Positions 61,410 through 64,000 of a stretch of DNA of 64,000 nt are shown piece by piece (position 1 is the stretch's first letter; the number at the start of each line of letters is the position of its first letter). The notes under the pieces are model-generated. The model did not search any database and was not told where the DNA came from. It saw nothing but the letters and a program-made list of their open reading frames with translations. The translations under genes were made by a program, and so were the position numbers. Source of the DNA: JADJPG01 sp964491875 (lineage in GTDB: Bacteria > Verrucomicrobiota > Verrucomicrobiia > Limisphaerales > JADJPG01); assembly GCA_964491875.1 (NCBI GenBank), contig CAZBIC010000034.1, forward strand, positions 1 to 64,000. The letters are read 5' to 3'.

Positions 61410-64000
61410 CTTCGGCGCCGGCTGATTGGCCGGATTCTCTTCTGTCCTGGGCGGCGATGGCGGGCTGTCCCTTTCCTCCGGGTTGAACAGTTCCTTCAAC
61501 GTTTTCAGCGGATGCAGCGGGGCGAGGAGCGCTTTTGAAATGAAGTAGCGTTCAGCTGTCTTCGGATCGTTCAGCGTGCCGGTGATCTCATATTCGAAGA
61601 GCTTGGTGACGGGCCAAAGCACCTTGCTGATTAGAAAACCAATCGCCGGAAAATCGCGCAACAACTCCGCCTCCATTCTTCCTTCCACCGTTTGGTCGAA
61701 ATCCACGGTGCCCTTGTAGTTCATTCGCATGGCTGTCGCGCGGATTTCCAAATCCTTCGTGTGAATCACGCTGTTCGAGATGACGAAGGTCATGCCGGCA
61801 TCGCGCGCGCGGCTGTTGCCGAGGCCGGCGCCTGGGAGCACGGCGTTGAGAATGGGCGAGAACACGCCGAAGAGCGGGATGTCCCAGAGCAGGCCGTTGG
61901 TCATGTGGGCGAAGCCTTGGCCCTGCCAGCTTTTCCAGTCCGTGGTATAGGCGCGGGTGATGTTCAATTCGCCGTCGACCCGGCCTTCGACCTTTCCTTT
62001 CCGGTCGGGCTGGAGGTCCTTGAGAATCTTACGAAGGTCGCCGTCTTCCAAACGGGCTTGGAATGCGAACATGTTGTCCGGACTCGTCCGGTCAAAATCA
62101 AAAAACGCCGACCCATTCACCGTGGCACCGTGCCAGCGGCCAGAGGTGTTGGTGATCGTCAGGGTGTCTCCCTTCCACAGCAGCACCGCCTTCGCCTTCT
62201 CGAAGTGGAAGCGTTCCCAGTGGAACGGGCCGCCATCGACTTCGAACCGCACATCGTGTCCGTTGTCGCCCGGCTTGAGCGCGAAGACGCCGTGAGTTTT
62301 CGCGTCCGGCGAACCCTCGAACACATAAGGCGCCACGACTGCGTCAATGCGGGGACCAATCGCGCGGGTGATGACGCGCGGAGCCATCTTGCCGATGGCG
62401 TTGGTCAGATACAGCCGCTGGTGCGCAAGGTCCAAGGCGATACCGTCCGCCGTGCCCCATTCGCCCTTGCGCCGGACGAAAGGATCGAGAATGGAGAGGA
62501 GCTGATTGGTGTAGATGAATCGCGTGGTGGCGGAGTTCACGAACTGCTCGCGGAAGGTGGTGTTCGTGAATGCCACGTTCCCGCTGGATCCGAGAGTGGC
62601 GAAATTCGTCCAGTAACCGCTCAGTGCCGCATTGATCTGGGGCGGGGCGGGCCAGACAAACCAGTCGAAGAAACTGGCGGCGTTGGTCGGCATGGCGGGT
62701 CGCAAGCTGAGCAAATCGAAATCACTCGTGACATCGAAATGGAAACGGCTGGTAGATTGATCGCCCGATCCCGTGATGCGAATGGCGCCGTTGCTTTGCG
62801 CGAGGCTGATGCCGGGGGTTTGCCACAGGGAATTCGTCAGCGTGATGGGAATGCGGATGGAGCTGAACGGCACTCCGCGAAACGCGCCCGCCGGGGAATC
62901 GAACCCGCCCGCCAGAGACAACGTCGGCAACACATCGTGCCGCCAGGCGATCGTGCTGTTGGTGACGGAGCGCAGGACGAAACGGCCCTGAAGAAAATTG
63001 GTGGGTGGCGAAACAAAGCTGAGGTCTTCAATCCACTCGCTGGCGTTGGTGCTGATCAAGCTCGCGGCGCGGCGGTGATCCATCGAGCCGCGCACGTGGA
63101 ACGTTACTTCGCGGGATTCCGTGTTGAGCGAGAACTGCGCCGCGGCGGAATCTGTCTCCATCTGGCCGCCGGATTTGAGCCGCAGCTCCGGGAATTCCCA
63201 GTGGGCCTGCAAGTCCACGGAGGGCAGGAGCAACCGGGAGATGGCGGTGTTGCTGACGCTGACATTCGCCTGGAAGGGAAGGTTGGCGATGCGCTCGAAC
63301 CACGCGAGATTGGTGGCGGCGAGGCGAATCTGGCTCTGCTCGGGCAGCGCCAGCGTGGTGTTTACCCGAATCCACTGTGAGGTGGCGGCGGGCGTTTCCA
63401 GATCGTTGAACGTCCACGCCGTTTGCGCGGTGGCGGGAAAGAAGTTGTCGAACGGATGCGCCAGGGTGGCGGTGATGCGCGCGCGGTTCGCGGTCGAATC
63501 CTGGCCGGTGAAGTTCTCGATGGTCACGTCGGCGCGCGTCTCCTTCAGCGTTTGGTTGGTGCCGGACGGATGCGACCGCACTTCGGTGAAGACGTGGCCG
63601 GCATTGCCCCATGGCGTCGCGGCGCCGTGCAGATCGATCAGCAGCAGGAAGTTGGTGGGATGACTGCGGGTGTGCGGCGGTTCAAAGACGAGTTTCAGAT
63701 CGAGATTTGTGGCGGTCGCCCAGCGGGTGAAGGTGTTCTGCGCGCTGGCCTTGATGTCGATGCGGGTCGGTTCATTCGTGCGCGGTGGCGGGAGGAGTTC
63801 GATGGCGAGGGTGACGTTCGTGCCGCTGGCCCACGGTGAATCCACGGCGGTGGCGGTGAATTTGAGCTTGGTATCGAACGTTTTCCAGTCCGTGGCGTCG
63901 CCGGAGAAGATGACGTTCAGCTCGGGGCGTCCGGTGAATCGAACCTTCTCGGCTTCGCTGAGCAGCGTGTGCCAGCGGTCCGAAGGGGTGGCGGTGGCGT
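61401..64000 (-). CDS. AsmA-like envelope protein (5' end outside window)
   Basis: The C-terminal about 866 residues of a large protein on the minus strand. The frame stays open to base 64000, so the start lies beyond the window. The sequence is beta-rich with many Asn, Thr and Ser residues, as is common for AsmA/TamB-like proteins of Verrucomicrobiota. The AsmA-type C-terminal region is clear (QGFAHMTNGLLWDIPLFGVF; MRMNYKGTVDFDQTVEGRME; ITGTLNDPKTAERYF). Such proteins are thought to bridge inner and outer membranes for lipid transfer. The last 25 residues are a Pro/Ser/Glu-rich tail. The gene converges on coaC with a 9-bp overlap. Confidence 0.8.
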   Translation of the reverse strand, partial: ATATPSDRWHTLLSEAEKVRFTGRPELNVIFSGDATDWKTFDTKLKFTATAVDSPWASGTNVTLAIELLPPPRTNEPTRIDIKASAQNTFTRWATATNLDLKLVFEPPHTRSHPTNFLLLIDLHGAATPWGNAGHVFTEVRSHPSGTNQTLKETRADVTIENFTGQDSTANRARITATLAHPFDNFFPATAQTAWTFNDLETPAATSQWIRVNTTLALPEQSQIRLAATNLAWFERIANLPFQANVSVSNTAISRLLLPSVDLQAHWEFPELRLKSGGQMETDSAAAQFSLNTESREVTFHVRGSMDHRRAASLISTNASEWIEDLSFVSPPTNFLQGRFVLRSVTNSTIAWRHDVLPTLSLAGGFDSPAGAFRGVPFSSIRIPITLTNSLWQTPGISLAQSNGAIRITGSGDQSTSRFHFDVTSDFDLLSLRPAMPTNAASFFDWFVWPAPPQINAALSGYWTNFATLGSSGNVAFTNTTFREQFVNSATTRFIYTNQLLSILDPFVRRKGEWGTADGIALDLAHQRLYLTNAIGKMAPRVITRAIGPRIDAVVAPYVFEGSPDAKTHGVFALKPGDNGHDVRFEVDGGPFHWERFHFEKAKAVLLWKGDTLTITNTSGRWHGATVNGSAFFDFDRTSPDNMFAFQARLEDGDLRKILKDLQPDRKGKVEGRVDGELNITRAYTTDWKSWQGQGFAHMTNGLLWDIPLFGVFSPILNAVLPGAGLGNSRARDAGMTFVISNSVIHTKDLEIRATAMRMNYKGTVDFDQTVEGRMEAELLRDFPAIGFLISKVLWPVTKLFEYEITGTLNDPKTAERYFISKALLAPLHPLKTLKELFNPEERDSPPSPPRTEENPANQPAPKSP

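Overview
The window reads as chromosomal DNA of a motile, diderm, GC-rich bacterium, most likely a Verrucomicrobiota member of the Pedosphaera/Limisphaerales type. That placement is inference from gene content: P-ring and L-ring genes imply an outer membrane, both sigma-54 and FliA-type promoter sequences are present, and a very large Asn/Thr/Ser-rich AsmA-like protein sits beside trpB-yicC-gmk-coaC. No rRNA, tRNA, CRISPR array, insertion sequence or prophage was seen. Almost the whole window is one flagellar and chemotaxis island with tightly packed, often overlapping genes.

Layout. (1) 1-661: end of a filament operon (fliS, fliT-like). (2) 773-6067: a PAS histidine kinase, a receiver/HD-GYP protein and a PAS hybrid kinase. 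(3) 6191-13369: cheA, cheW, two related chemoreceptors and a Sel1-repeat protein. (4) 13584-19085, minus strand: a four-gene phosphorelay made of a GAF/PAS hybrid kinase, a receiver-HPt protein, a receiver-PP2C-HATPase protein and a STAS protein. This order resembles the HptB-HsbR-HsbA pathway of Pseudomonas, which controls the FlgM/FliA switch. (5) 19575-23319: a second cheW with a long structured leader, a small orphan gene, an HDOD protein (minus strand), cheX and a receiver/pseudo-receiver/STAS-like protein. (6) 23342-25619: a Pro-rich exported protein, a TPR protein and a FlgN-like protein. (7) 25874-48795: the main basal-body, export and motor operon: flgBC, fliEFGHIJ, motE-like, fliK, flgDE, fliLMNOP, a DUF6882-like gene, fliQR, flhBAF, a small membrane protein, fliA, motAB and a Cys-motif protein. 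(8) 48900-49670, minus strand: a membrane methyltransferase-like gene. (9) 49911-57953: the rod, ring and hook-junction operon flgFGAHIJ-orf-flgNKL. (10) 58038-64000: housekeeping genes trpB, yicC, gmk, coaC and, on the minus strand, a partial AsmA-like gene.

Regulation. Two nearly identical -24/-12 (sigma-54) elements precede flgB and flgF, the first genes of the two structural operons. Four FliA-type (sigma-28) elements with the same 11-bp spacing precede the first kinase, cheA, the minus-strand phosphorelay and the second cheW. This fits a hierarchy in which sigma-54 drives the basal body and FliA, encoded inside the sigma-54 operon, drives signalling. No sigma-54 activator, FlgM, CheR, CheB or FlhG was recognised here. 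Both receptors end in DFRDF, a CheR-tether-like pentapeptide, so a CheR elsewhere in the genome is expected.
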